From: Runella limosa DSM 17973
Lineage (GTDB): Bacteria; Bacteroidota; Bacteroidia; Cytophagales; Spirosomataceae
DNA length: 64,000 nt
Direction: 5' to 3'
NCBI RefSeq assembly: GCF_000482465.1
Contig: NZ_AXVJ01000041.1
Location: 1-64,000, forward strand
Shown: in pieces, positions 17,646-26,166 of the stretch
How positions within the stretch are numbered: position 1 is the first letter of the stretch
Layout of the letters: each line of letters begins with the position of its first letter
Notes under the pieces: model-generated
Databases searched by the model: none
Told to the model about the DNA's origin: nothing
What the model saw: the letters and a program-made list of their open reading frames with translations, nothing else
Position numbers and translations under genes: made by a program

Positions 17646-18932
17646 CTAGCGCTCGTTCATTGGAACAAAATCGCGAGGAGTAGCACCTGTGTAAATCTGA
17701 CGTGGGCGGCCAATTGGCTCCTTGTTGGTACGCATTTCTTTCCATTGAGCAATCCAGCCAGGAAGACGACCAATCGCAAACATCACCGTAAACATGTTGG
17801 TAGGAATACCCAAGGCACGGTAAATGATACCCGAGTAGAAGTCAACGTTTGGATACAAGCGACGGCTCACGAAGTATGGATCATGAAGGGCAGCTTCTTC
17901 CAAGCCTTTGGCGATTTCCAAAACTGGGTCGTTTACGCCCAATTTCGCCAATACATCATCCGCCGCTTTTTTAATGATTTTGGCACGTGGGTCAAAGTTT
18001 TTGTAAACACGGTGGCCGAAACCAAACAAACGGAAACCGCTTGTTTTTGCGTTTTTCGCCATGTCCACGTATTTCGCCACATCACCACCGTCGGCTTTGA
18101 TGTCTTCCAACATTTCGATAACCTCTTGGTTTGCACCGCCGTGGAGCGGCCCCCACAAGGCACAAATACCCGCCGAGATAGACGAATAAATGTTGGCTTT
18201 TGAAGAACCTACCAAACGAACCGTTGAGGTAGAGCAGTTTTGCTCGTGGTCGGCGTGGAGAATCAATAATTTGTTGAGGGCTTTTGAAACAACAGGATCG
18301 ACTTTGTAATCTTCCACGGGCAAAGCAAACATCATGTGAAGGAAGTTAGAGCAGTAGTCCAATTCATTCTTAGGATAGTTTACTGGGTGGCCTTGTGATT
18401 TTTTGAACGACCAAGTCGCGATGGTTGGCAATTTGGCCAACAAACGAATGATATGGAGTTCTGTGCTATCAGGGGCTTTTTCGTCGTACGAATCGGGGTA
18501 AAAAGCACTCATGGCACTTACCAACGACGACAACACGCCCATTGGGTGAGCGTTCACGGGGAAGCCATCGAAAATTCTGCGCATATCTTCGTTTACCATC
18601 GTATGGATACGAATTTTATGCTCAAACGCCTCGTATTCGGCTTGCGTTGGAAGCTCTCCGTAAATTAATAAGTAGGCTACTTCCAAAAAAGTAGCTTTTT
18701 CCGCAAGTTCTTCAATTGAGTATCCACGATACCGCAAAATCCCTTCTTCTCCGTCCAAAAATGTAATTGCACTTTTGGTTGCACCCGTGTTTTTATAACC
18801 ACTGTCAATAGTTATATAACCTGTGGTATCACGAAGAGTGTTGATGTCGATGGCTTTTTCTTTTTCCGTCCCTTCGATGGTAGGAAATTCATAGGTTTTT
18901 CCTTCTACTATTAATTGTGCTTTATCTGACAT
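17646..18932 (-). CDS. gltA: Citrate synthase
   Basis: 428 residues from the ATG at 18932 (MSDKAQLIVEGK). A longer frame to 19040 exists, but its first 36 residues are unlike citrate synthase and a promoter-like box lies at 19038-19045, so the internal start is chosen. It condenses acetyl-CoA and oxaloacetate to citrate (TCA cycle entry). The active-site regions are HADHEQNCSTS, PLHGGANQ and GFGHRVYKNFDPR, typical of the hexameric type II bacterial enzyme. It is monocistronic with its own terminator. Confidence 0.97.
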   Translation of the reverse strand: MSDKAQLIVEGKTYEFPTIEGTEKEKAIDINTLRDTTGYITIDSGYKNTGATKSAITFLDGEEGILRYRGYSIEELAEKATFLEVAYLLIYGELPTQAEYEAFEHKIRIHTMVNEDMRRIFDGFPVNAHPMGVLSSLVSAMSAFYPDSYDEKAPDSTELHIIRLLAKLPTIATWSFKKSQGHPVNYPKNELDYCSNFLHMMFALPVEDYKVDPVVSKALNKLLILHADHEQNCSTSTVRLVGSSKANIYSSISAGICALWGPLHGGANQEVIEMLEDIKADGGDVAKYVDMAKNAKTSGFRLFGFGHRVYKNFDPRAKIIKKAADDVLAKLGVNDPVLEIAKGLEEAALHDPYFVSRRLYPNVDFYSGIIYRALGIPTNMFTVMFAIGRLPGWIAQWKEMRTNKEPIGRPRQIYTGATPRDFVPMNER

Positions 18933-19037
18933 ACAGTGGGTATTTATGAATATTAGATGGATTTGGACTAAGCTACAATTTTCCGAAAAAATTTCGGATT
19001 TTCTTAGTGAAAACCTACTTTTTTTAAACGTTTTTCG

Positions 19038-19045
19038 CAAAATTA
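19038..19045 (-). promoter_or_regulatory. Candidate -7 box of the gltA promoter
   Basis: On the minus strand this reads TAATTTTG, a full match to the Bacteroidota consensus TAnnTTTG. It is about 105 bp upstream of the chosen gltA start. No clear -33 TTG is visible at the usual spacing. Confidence 0.45.
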
Positions 19046-19109
19046 GTATTGATATACGTTGTTTGCGGAATTCTAGTGCCGTTAAAAAAGTAGGGTACTA
19101 AGACCTTTA

Positions 19110-20381
19110 CTAATGTTGAATTTCACCATTTTTGATGACCAATTTGACATTGCGAACGTCGCTTATCCGAACGTCGGGGCGGCCTTCAACCGCCACTAAA
19201 TCAGCCAAAAAGCCCGTTTTGATTTGGCCAAGCTGTTCTTGGTGGAAAACGCGGGCGTTGACCGACGTCGCCGAACGCAGCACGTCGAGGGGTTTCATGC
19301 CATAATCGACCATCATTTCCATTTCACGGGCATTGTCTCCGTGAGTAAAAACACCTACGTCGCCCCCGAAACAAATCGTAACTCCTGCGTCTAGGGCTTC
19401 TTTAAACGTCTTTCGTTTGTTTTTGATTCTTTCGGGTTCGGGTTCAATGCCTTTTTTCCAACCTCGGTATTGGGTAATGGCATCGCCTGCGGCCAAGGTA
19501 GGGCAGAGTGCAACGCCTTTTTCTTTCATCAGCGCAAAGATTTCGGGCGTACCTGCATCGCCGTGTTCGAGGGTTTCGCATCCTCCCAAAATCGCCCGTC
19601 GCATTCCCTCGGCACTTCCTGCGTGGGCAATCACGGGGCGGCCGCTGCTTTGGGCGGTCTCCACCATGAGTTTGATTTCATCAATCAAGAACGTGGGGCG
19701 TGCTTCTCCCATCAAACCCCACCGATAATCGGCATAAATCTTGATGACGTCGGCGCCTTTCCCGATTTGGTTTCGGACGGCTCGAATAAGCGGGTCGCGA
19801 CCGTCGGCTTCTTCGGCACCTTGCGGTACGGTTACATCGGTACTGAAACCTTTGGGCGCGTAACTGCCCGTGGCAATCAGGGCTTTGGTGGCGATAATCA
19901 TCCGAGGGCCAGGAATAATCCCTTGTTGGATGGCTTGTTTTAGGCCAACGTCGTCAAACTCAGCTCCTTCCGTTCCCAAATCTCGGACGGTAGTAAATCC
20001 CGCCATCAACGTTTTTTTGGCGTGAACAACTGCCCGCGAAGTACGAAGGGAGCGTGCTTCTTTGAGCACTTGGTCGTCCCAAGTTGTTTCGTTGTAGGGG
20101 TGTAAAAACAAATGGGAATGCCCTTCGATAAAGCCAGGAAGTAGCGTACAGCCTTTTAAATCAATGATTTCGGGTTTGGGCGATGCGGTGGCGACGACGA
20201 TTGATTTGGCTTCCCCGACGGCGGTTATTTTGTCGTTTACAACCAGAACTACCCAGTTTTCGTGGATTTCTTGCCCATCAAAAATGCGGTCGGGGCGTAG
20301 TAAATACGATTTTTGAGCGACAACGGAATGAGCCGTCAAAAGAATTACCCAAATGATTCGATTAAGTTGATGAAGTGACAT
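19110..20381 (-). CDS. Secreted metal-dependent amidohydrolase (imidazolonepropionase/prolidase-like)
   Basis: 423 residues from the ATG at 20381, chosen because it begins directly with a signal peptide (MSLHQLNRIIWVILLTAHSV, cleavage near VVAQ); a longer frame adds 12 residues. Amidohydrolase-superfamily metal ligands are visible: GHSHLF, the lysine in DVIKIYADY, HAGSAEG, LEHGD, and GGDVGVF in the place of the final aspartate. Relatives act on dipeptides or cyclic amides; the substrate here is not readable. Periplasmic location is likely. It is a single gene, divergent from the TetR gene. Confidence 0.85.
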   Translation of the reverse strand: MSLHQLNRIIWVILLTAHSVVAQKSYLLRPDRIFDGQEIHENWVVLVVNDKITAVGEAKSIVVATASPKPEIIDLKGCTLLPGFIEGHSHLFLHPYNETTWDDQVLKEARSLRTSRAVVHAKKTLMAGFTTVRDLGTEGAEFDDVGLKQAIQQGIIPGPRMIIATKALIATGSYAPKGFSTDVTVPQGAEEADGRDPLIRAVRNQIGKGADVIKIYADYRWGLMGEARPTFLIDEIKLMVETAQSSGRPVIAHAGSAEGMRRAILGGCETLEHGDAGTPEIFALMKEKGVALCPTLAAGDAITQYRGWKKGIEPEPERIKNKRKTFKEALDAGVTICFGGDVGVFTHGDNAREMEMMVDYGMKPLDVLRSATSVNARVFHQEQLGQIKTGFLADLVAVEGRPDVRISDVRNVKLVIKNGEIQH

Positions 20382-20518
20382 GCTTGCTAATTTGTATCCT
20401 ACAAAAATAGGCGTCAAACTGCATTCATAACCTCAAAATGTACCTGAAAGTTTTAACATTTAGCTAAAAACTGAACGTTAGCCGTGATTTTTAAGAAGGG
20501 AAAAGAGGGGTCTTGAAA

Positions 20519-20544
20519 TTTTACCAAACGTTCGTTTGGTAAAA
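20519..20544. promoter_or_regulatory. Palindromic operator, probably for the TetR regulator
   Basis: Arms TTTTACCAAACG (20519-20530) and CGTTTGGTAAAA (20533-20544) are perfect complements around TT. The core ACCAAACG-TT-CGTTTGGT has the size and style of a TetR-family operator. It lies about 160 bp before the TetR start and 138 bp from the divergent amidohydrolase start, so it could control either or both. Confidence 0.7.
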
Positions 20545-20618
20545 TAAAATTGTTTTTACACTTTTGTACACCACACGGTCTGACTACCGTCTGACCGTAA
20601 GTACGTTTGTAAGATGTA

Positions 20619-20680
20619 TCTGTCTGACTGTCGTCTGACAGAGTTGGTCAGAGTTATCTGTCAGACGACAGTCAGACAGA
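20619..20680. repeat. 24-bp perfect inverted repeat in the TetR leader
   Basis: Left arm 20619-20642 and right arm 20657-20680 (starting TCTGTCAGACGACAGTC) are exact reverse complements, with a 14-base loop. The arms are themselves built from TCTGAC/GTCAGA units, also seen at 20579-20596. No T-tract follows, so it is not an ordinary terminator. It lies 24 bp before the TetR ATG and would fold in the mRNA leader. Confidence 0.9.
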
Positions 20681-20704
20681 GTTGGTACCTATAAACAACC
20701 ATAA

Positions 20705-21271
20705 ATGCCCATTCAAAAAGTCACCAAAGAGGAAGTTGTAAAACAAGCCCTGTTTTTGTTTAAAAAACAAGGGTATCACCGAACTAGCATGTCTGATTTG
20801 TCAGCGGCCTGTGGGTTGCAGAAGGGGAGTTTTTACCATTATTTCACAAGCAAAGATGCGCTCATGTTGGAGGTATTGGATACCGTGCATCAGTATTTTG
20901 CCACAAGGGTTTTTGCTATTGCTTACGACGAATCATTAATGCCTCGGGAACGCCTTGAAAAAATGATTGCGAAACAAATTTATGTTGCAGCAAGCACAGA
21001 AGGCGGCTGTTTGATGGGAAATATGGCGATAGAAACTGCCCTAGTTACACAAGAGTTTTTGCCCAAAATGCGGGAGTTTTTTGAGGAATACCTACGCGCA
21101 TTGGCGCATTTATATAGTTTCAAATGGGAACCAACTACGGCTCAGAAATTGGCCGAACAGGCCATAGTTGAATACGAAGGAGCATGGATTATGGTGAAAT
21201 TGACCCAAAATAACCATTTTTTACAAGATGTGCTTCAACGCGCCCTTGACCGATTTGATGCGGTGAATTAA
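20705..21271 (+). CDS. TetR/AcrR-family transcriptional regulator
   Basis: 188 residues. The N-terminal TetR helix-turn-helix is clear: GYHRTSMSDLSAACGLQKG then SFYHYFTSKDALM (about 22-55). The C-terminal helical domain (about 60-188) is the ligand-binding part and matches the TetR_C type with GGCLMGNMAIE. A palindromic operator lies upstream, so autoregulation is likely. It heads a same-strand run with an alpha/beta hydrolase and a DinB-like protein, which are probably its regulated partners. The ligand is unknown. Confidence 0.93.
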   Translation: MPIQKVTKEEVVKQALFLFKKQGYHRTSMSDLSAACGLQKGSFYHYFTSKDALMLEVLDTVHQYFATRVFAIAYDESLMPRERLEKMIAKQIYVAASTEGGCLMGNMAIETALVTQEFLPKMREFFEEYLRALAHLYSFKWEPTTAQKLAEQAIVEYEGAWIMVKLTQNNHFLQDVLQRALDRFDAVN

Positions 21272-21310
21272 TGATAAGGAAATCCAATTAACCTAACACA
21301 GCTATTGAAA

Positions 21311-22219
21311 ATGAAGGAAATTTCGCTCACAATCCCAACCACCGACGGTTTTGACTTATCGGCAATTCTTTATGAGTATTCAGGCCAGCCCAAAGGGGTG
21401 GTACAGTTTAATATTGGCACAGGGATGCGCAAAGAGTTTTACGGAAATTTGGCACGCTTCATCGCCGAACAAGGATTCATTGTGTGCTTGTGGGAATACC
21501 GAGGTATGGGATTGTCGAGGCCAGCAGATAAAGAGGTTTTTTCGGCCATAACGATGCAGGATTGGGCCAAAGACATGAGCGAAGTGCTCGCCTTTTTGGA
21601 ACAGCGTTACCCCGATTGGCCCAAATTAATGATTGGTCATAGCATTGGAGGGCAGTTGTTAGGTCTGATGGCCAATCATGCAATTTTGAAAGGAGTGGTA
21701 TTGCTGACAAGCTCGACGGGTACGTGGTGGCGTCAGACCTTTCCATACCGATTGAAAGCCTTCTTTTTCTTTAATATATTGTCGCCGCTGACGGCTCCTT
21801 ACTGGGGGTATTTGCCCGCCAAGCGAATGAAACTGATGGAAGACCTCCCCAAAGGCTTGATTATGGAGTGGCGTTCGTGGTGCAATTCAGAAAATTACCT
21901 CTTTGATTTTTTAGACAAAACCATTCCCCAACATTATTATAATGAAGTAAGGTTGCCCATCAAATCGTACTGGGCTACCGACGACCCTATTGCCAACGCG
22001 CATACTGTGCCTGCGCTGTTGAAACATTTCCGAAATGCTGATATTATGAATGAAGCCCTTCGGCCCAAGGACTACCGTGTAAAGCAGCTAGGGCACTTTG
22101 GCGTATTTTCAAGAAAATTCAAGGACACGATTTGGAAAAAAATAACCCAAGACTTGGAAGCGATGGCTACCAAAAACCATCATTATAATAATCCTGCACT
22201 TCGAAGAGTCAATTTGTAA
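21311..22219 (+). CDS. Alpha/beta hydrolase (serine hydrolase)
   Basis: 302 residues from the ATG at 21311 (MKEISLTIPTTDG); a TTG two codons earlier is less likely. Nucleophile elbow GHSIGG is about residue 111-116; the oxyanion region FNIGTGMRKEFY and late histidine in QLGHFGVF complete the triad pattern, with an aspartate probably in WATDDPIA. There is no signal peptide. It is annotated elsewhere as 'predicted alpha/beta hydrolase' with unknown substrate. It is 39 bp after the TetR gene and 19 bp before the DinB-like gene, so probably one operon. Confidence 0.85.
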   Translation: MKEISLTIPTTDGFDLSAILYEYSGQPKGVVQFNIGTGMRKEFYGNLARFIAEQGFIVCLWEYRGMGLSRPADKEVFSAITMQDWAKDMSEVLAFLEQRYPDWPKLMIGHSIGGQLLGLMANHAILKGVVLLTSSTGTWWRQTFPYRLKAFFFFNILSPLTAPYWGYLPAKRMKLMEDLPKGLIMEWRSWCNSENYLFDFLDKTIPQHYYNEVRLPIKSYWATDDPIANAHTVPALLKHFRNADIMNEALRPKDYRVKQLGHFGVFSRKFKDTIWKKITQDLEAMATKNHHYNNPALRRVNL

Positions 22220-22238
22220 ACAGTTAAACAACGCATTT

Positions 22239-22772
22239 ATGAACAAAATTGAATTGAAAGGACTGCTCCAAGAGCGAGTCCAAGGGATTGTTGTGTTTTC
22301 AGAAAACCAAACATCCGAAATTTTTTATGCCAAACCCGCTCCTGAGGTATGGTCGGTGGCGGAGAATGTCCAGCACTTGATTTTATCGGTGCAGCCGTTG
22401 GCGCGGCTTTTTGGCGCACCTAAATCGTATTTTATTGACAAATGGGGAAAAGCACCCCATTCATCAAGAGCGTACGAACAGATGGTAGAGATTTACGACG
22501 CGGCGTTGGGGGGAGGAGGTGTAGCAACGGGTGCATTTGTGCCATTGGCGACGACACCTTCTAAGGAGCAACTGCTGACGGACTTCGTGCAAATACACCA
22601 AACGCTGTTACAATTGGTGGAAGCCAATTGGTCGGAAGAAGAACTGGACGAGTACCCGATACCACACCCGCTTTTGGGGCTAATTACTGCCCGAGAAATG
22701 TTGTATTTTACCGCTTATCATCTCCTTCATCATCATCAAATTATGCAAAAAAGGGTGGAACAAGTAGCCTAA
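22239..22772 (+). CDS. DinB-like domain protein
   Basis: 177 residues, four-helix DinB/YfiT-like fold. Candidate metal-binding histidines are in ENVQHLIL (about residue 47) and YHLLHHHQ (about 160-166), the usual positions. Members include thiol transferases and proteins of unknown role induced by damage; no specific reaction can be assigned. It is the last gene of the TetR-hydrolase-DinB run. Confidence 0.8.
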   Translation: MNKIELKGLLQERVQGIVVFSENQTSEIFYAKPAPEVWSVAENVQHLILSVQPLARLFGAPKSYFIDKWGKAPHSSRAYEQMVEIYDAALGGGGVATGAFVPLATTPSKEQLLTDFVQIHQTLLQLVEANWSEEELDEYPIPHPLLGLITAREMLYFTAYHLLHHHQIMQKRVEQVA

Positions 22773-23103
22773 AAAAGTAGCCCTAAAAGCGAATTTGTAC
22801 ATTTTTGATAGCAAAAAGGATTATTAAATGTAGTACTTTTCTTATTTTCGTTGTACTATTTAAAGAACTTTTCATTTTTAGCAAAAATTTATTTGTACTG
22901 AACTAAGCAACTGTTGAATTTTTCAGTCAAGAAGGAAGAGGGTTTGTACTATTCTAAGAAAAGGTTGAAACCCAAGATATGAATTTATCAAGAGGGTATT
23001 TTTGACCTATTTTTTTGTAAATCAAAATCTTACACCTTTGCATTGTCAAAGCGAAGTCACCGCGACTGAGCGGCACAAGATGGTACAAAAACTATAACAC
23101 ACT
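22773..23103. other. Gap holding the promoter region of the secreted protein gene
   Basis: 331 AT-rich bases with no gene. Near the right end, TTG (23015-23017) and CACCTTTG (23033-23040, one base from TAnnTTTG) may be the promoter elements, though the spacing is shorter than usual. The last 60 bases before the ATG would be an untranslated leader. Confidence 0.4.
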
Positions 23104-23706
23104 ATGAAAAAGATCACAATGCTTTCGACAGTATTTGCAGCTATGATGCTTGCAACCGCAGGAACTGCTTCGGCAGAAACTCACCTCCTTACCAAAGATG
23201 TAAAATTGGTAAAGCGTGACACCAAGAAGGTTGAAGTCAAAATCAACCAACCTAACGTAGGCGTACTTGATGTAGTAATTAAAGATATAGACGGCGTAGT
23301 TGTTCACGAAGGAATTTTTGAAGTGAACGAAGGCGTGTCAACTCAATTGAACCTTAACGCACTTCCAAACGGTGAGTACGTTATGAGTTGCTCTAACAAC
23401 AGTTTCTGGTCGGCACAAACGCTTTTCATCAAAAATGGCAACGTGGAAATCGACGAGAATAGCTACAAAGAAGCGATTCTTCCTAAAGTAGAAGCGTTTG
23501 GTGTAAACCGTTTTGAAGTATCAACTTCTAACAAGAACGTAGCAGACATGAGCGTAGCCATCACAGACTTGGCTGGAAACTCAATCTATAGCAGCTATTT
23601 GTCAGCAGGTAGCCGTTTTAACTTGAGCCACTTGCCAGCAGGTGAATACGCTTTTGAATTTACAGTGGCTGATAAAGCTTTCAAGAAATTCGTGAAAGTA
23701 AAATAA
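23104..23706 (+). CDS. Exported protein with two similar beta-strand domains
   Basis: 200 residues. Signal peptide (MKKITMLSTVFAAMMLATAG, cleavage near ASAE, about residue 24). The mature part has two related halves: VLDVVIKDIDGVVVHEG ... LNLNALPNGEYVM and MSVAITDLAGNSIYSS ... FNLSHLPAGEYAF. Each resembles the beta-sandwich of T9SS C-terminal sorting domains (D-x-x-G, then L-x-x-LP-x-GEY), but there are two copies and little else. Function unknown; an envelope or periplasmic structural role is a guess. Strong terminator and codon use suggest it may be well expressed. Confidence 0.8.
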   Translation: MKKITMLSTVFAAMMLATAGTASAETHLLTKDVKLVKRDTKKVEVKINQPNVGVLDVVIKDIDGVVVHEGIFEVNEGVSTQLNLNALPNGEYVMSCSNNSFWSAQTLFIKNGNVEIDENSYKEAILPKVEAFGVNRFEVSTSNKNVADMSVAITDLAGNSIYSSYLSAGSRFNLSHLPAGEYAFEFTVADKAFKKFVKVK

Positions 23707-23772
23707 GCAACAGTTGCAATGACTTCTCAAAAAAACAGACTATAACCACATCATCTTGCGATTTTGCGACAC

Positions 23773-23804
23773 CCGTCGGCGGAGAACCCGCCGACGGTTT
23801 TTTT
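23773..23804 (+). terminator. Intrinsic terminator of the exported protein gene
   Basis: Arms CCGTCGGCGG (23773-23782) and CCGCCGACGG (23788-23797), loop AGAAC, followed by seven Ts. It stands between two convergent genes. Confidence 0.9.
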
Positions 23805-23808
23805 ATGG

Positions 23809-24147
23809 TTAGTCCAAAAACCAACCTGCAATCCATTGGGTCAACGATAAACCAACGCTAAAAAGCAAAGCGGCAATGGCACTCGAAACGCTGAAACCAT
23901 CGACCAAGTACGCGCAGAGATATACAAGGGCGATGTTGATGATAAAATAAAAGAGTCCAAGCGTCAGAATGGTAATAGGGATAGACAAAAACTGTAAAAC
24001 AGGCTTTACGAAGGTGTTGAGGAGCCCCATCACAATGGCAACAATCACGGACGTAGTGAGGGTATCCACATAAAATCCTTGTAAAACACGGCTGGCAACA
24101 ATTACCACAACGGTGCTGATAATGAGTCGAATAATTAGGCTAGTCAT
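23809..24147 (-). CDS. Small membrane protein, phage holin 4 superfamily (PF04020-like)
   Basis: 112 residues with four hydrophobic segments. The phrases GLLNTFVKPVLQFLSIPITILTLGLF and FVKPVL are typical of this family, common in bacterial chromosomes and not an indication of prophage. Function is unknown. Inner-membrane location is expected. Its stop is close to the convergent terminator at 23773-23804. Confidence 0.8.
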   Translation of the reverse strand: MTSLIIRLIISTVVVIVASRVLQGFYVDTLTTSVIVAIVMGLLNTFVKPVLQFLSIPITILTLGLFYFIINIALVYLCAYLVDGFSVSSAIAALLFSVGLSLTQWIAGWFLD

Positions 24148-24198
24148 TGGTTTTGAGGTTATAGTAATTGTAAAAAATTAGCTTTGGAGACAGAAGTC

Positions 24199-24260
24199 GG
24201 GTTTTGAGAAACCCTCAGCAGGTTGATTGTAAACAAAGGTCAGGATATGAGTATCCTGAC
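24199..24260. repeat. Hairpin repeat related to the 41-kb tandem repeat
   Basis: Holds GGGTTTTGAGAAACCC (24199-24214) and GTCAGGATA-TGAG-TATCCTGAC (24239-24260). Both motifs, including the TGAG loop and the GGATA/TATCC core, recur at 41084-41343. It lies between the ABC transporter and holin-4 genes. Confidence 0.75.
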
Positions 24261-24288
24261 CCACATTCGAAAACCCAACTTGCCTTCA

Positions 24289-26103
24289 TTAGGAAACAGC
24301 AAGGTTGGTAGAATCAAACTGTAGCTTGATGAGATTGGCGTAAAGCCCTTCTTCGTTGAGCGCTAGCTCGTCGTGCGTACCTGATTCCAAAATGGTACCG
24401 TCTTTGATGACATAAATGCAGTCCACGTTGCGAACCGTCGCCAAACGGTGCGCAATGATAATCGTCGTGCGATTTTGCATCAATCCATCGAGGGCTTCTT
24501 GCACCGATTTTTCTGATTCGGCATCGAGTGAACTGGTCGCTTCGTCCAAAATCAAGATTTTAGGGTCTTTCAAAATGGCCCGTGCAATGGCAATACGCTG
24601 ACGTTGCCCACCCGAAAGTTTTATTCCACGTTCGCCTACAACGGTTTCCAGTCCTTCAGGAAAAGATAAAATAAAGTCTAACGCGTTGGCTTTGTGGGCT
24701 GCTTCGCGGATTTCTTCCTCGGTGGCATTGGGTTTTCCGTAGGCAATGTTCTCGCGAATAGTTCCGCCAAATAGCATCACTTCTTGCGGAACGACGGCGA
24801 TATTTTGGCGGTATGCTGTAATGTCAAGTCCTTGAATATCATTGCCATCGACCAATATTTTTCCTCCAACGGGCTGATAATAACGCATCAATAATTGAAC
24901 AATCGTTGACTTTCCAGCCCCACTGTAGCCCACCAGCGCAATTTTACGACCTGCGGCCACGTCAAGCGAAATATCTTTCAACACCGTTACGTCGGGACGA
25001 GTGGGGTAGGTGAATTTAACGTTTTGGAAAGAAATCGTACCGTTCATCGGAGCAACTGCTTTGGGCGATTCTATTTCGACTTCCGACGTTTCATCCAAAA
25101 TTTCTAAAAGACGCTCCGACGCTCCCAATGTTTTTTGGATTTGGGCGTACATATCTCCCAAACCTCCTATTGACCCACCAATAAACATGGTATATAAAAT
25201 AAAAGTCATAAGCTCTGAGAGTGGCATTTCGCCGCTTTGAACGAGCGTAGCACCGTACCAAACCACACCAATGATGCCGCCAAACAAGGCAAAAATGATA
25301 AATGATACGAAGCCGCCACGGAAACGCCCTGCTTTGAGTGCTGCTACGACCACATTGTCGAGGGCTTTGCCATAGCGCTGAACCTCAAGGCGTTCGTTGG
25401 TAAAAGCCTTTACCACGTTGACCGATTGAAGTGTTTCTTCTACAATGACGTTGGCAGCTGCCAATTCATCTTGGGCTTTCTTAGAAAGTTTGCGAATAAA
25501 ACGCCCAAAAACCATCGCAATCACAATGGCTACGGGGAAAGTTGCCAACATAAAAATGGTCAATTTCCACGAAATAAAGCAAATGATGCCAATACCCACA
25601 ACCACCGTGGCAAGTGAGCGAAACAGCTCCGCAAGGGTAAATGAGAGAACATCTTGCAACGATTGGACGTCGGACGTAATGCGGCTCATGAGCTCGCCCA
25701 CGCGCCGCTGTTCAAAGAAAGAAACAGGTAACGAAATGATTTTGCTGTAAACCGTCCGACGAATATCGGCCATGCTTTTTTCGCTGACAATCGAAAAGAA
25801 AAAGATTCGCCCAAATGAGAATACCGATTGCAGAATTAGAACTCCTACAAGTACCAATACAACTTGATTGATGGTGTAGGACGATTTTCCTTCAATGACC
25901 GCATAAACTTCTCCAATTAGTTTTGGGAAAAGTAAGTTGGTGGTTAAGGATAAAAATAAGAATAAAATGCCGACGATAAAGGTGTTTCGATAGGGGAGAA
26001 TGAATCGAAATATCTTTAGTGTTTTTTGGAGGCTCTCTTTGGTGAGTTTGCGTTTTTTATCTTCGGGCGACAACTCGGTGCCCGTTCCTCTGCCTTTGGC
26101 CAT
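24289..26103 (-). CDS. ABC exporter, fused permease and ATPase (MsbA-like)
   Basis: 604 residues from the ATG at 26103 (MAKGRGTG); a longer frame adds 15 hydrophobic residues and is less likely. The N-terminal part (about 30-320) has six membrane segments of the ABC_membrane type. The C-terminal ATPase has Walker A GYSGAGKST, signature LSGGQRQR, Walker B ILILDEATSSLD and the H-loop AHRLAT. Half-transporters of this kind form homodimers that export lipids or drugs; MsbA-type lipid flipping is one option. Substrate cannot be told from sequence. Confidence 0.93.
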   Translation of the reverse strand: MAKGRGTGTELSPEDKKRKLTKESLQKTLKIFRFILPYRNTFIVGILFLFLSLTTNLLFPKLIGEVYAVIEGKSSYTINQVVLVLVGVLILQSVFSFGRIFFFSIVSEKSMADIRRTVYSKIISLPVSFFEQRRVGELMSRITSDVQSLQDVLSFTLAELFRSLATVVVGIGIICFISWKLTIFMLATFPVAIVIAMVFGRFIRKLSKKAQDELAAANVIVEETLQSVNVVKAFTNERLEVQRYGKALDNVVVAALKAGRFRGGFVSFIIFALFGGIIGVVWYGATLVQSGEMPLSELMTFILYTMFIGGSIGGLGDMYAQIQKTLGASERLLEILDETSEVEIESPKAVAPMNGTISFQNVKFTYPTRPDVTVLKDISLDVAAGRKIALVGYSGAGKSTIVQLLMRYYQPVGGKILVDGNDIQGLDITAYRQNIAVVPQEVMLFGGTIRENIAYGKPNATEEEIREAAHKANALDFILSFPEGLETVVGERGIKLSGGQRQRIAIARAILKDPKILILDEATSSLDAESEKSVQEALDGLMQNRTTIIIAHRLATVRNVDCIYVIKDGTILESGTHDELALNEEGLYANLIKLQFDSTNLAVS

Positions 26104-26166
26104 TAGTATATATAAATAGTGAGTTAATAAGAGACAATTGAGCGACAAAGGTAATCACAAGTCGGC

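Larger units (their letters stand above)
20382..20704. other. Control region between the amidohydrolase and TetR genes
   Basis: 323 bases without a gene. It contains a 12+2+12 palindrome (20519-20544), a shorter imperfect repeat CTGACTACCGTCTGAC (20580-20595), and a 24-bp perfect inverted repeat (20619-20680). See the separate entries. Confidence 0.8.

Noticed and set aside
18933-19040. N-terminal extension of citrate synthase
   Set aside because: The extra residues do not match the family and the region carries a promoter-like box at 19038-19045.
23809-24147. Prophage holin
   Set aside because: The holin-4 superfamily is a common chromosomal membrane protein and no other phage gene is near.
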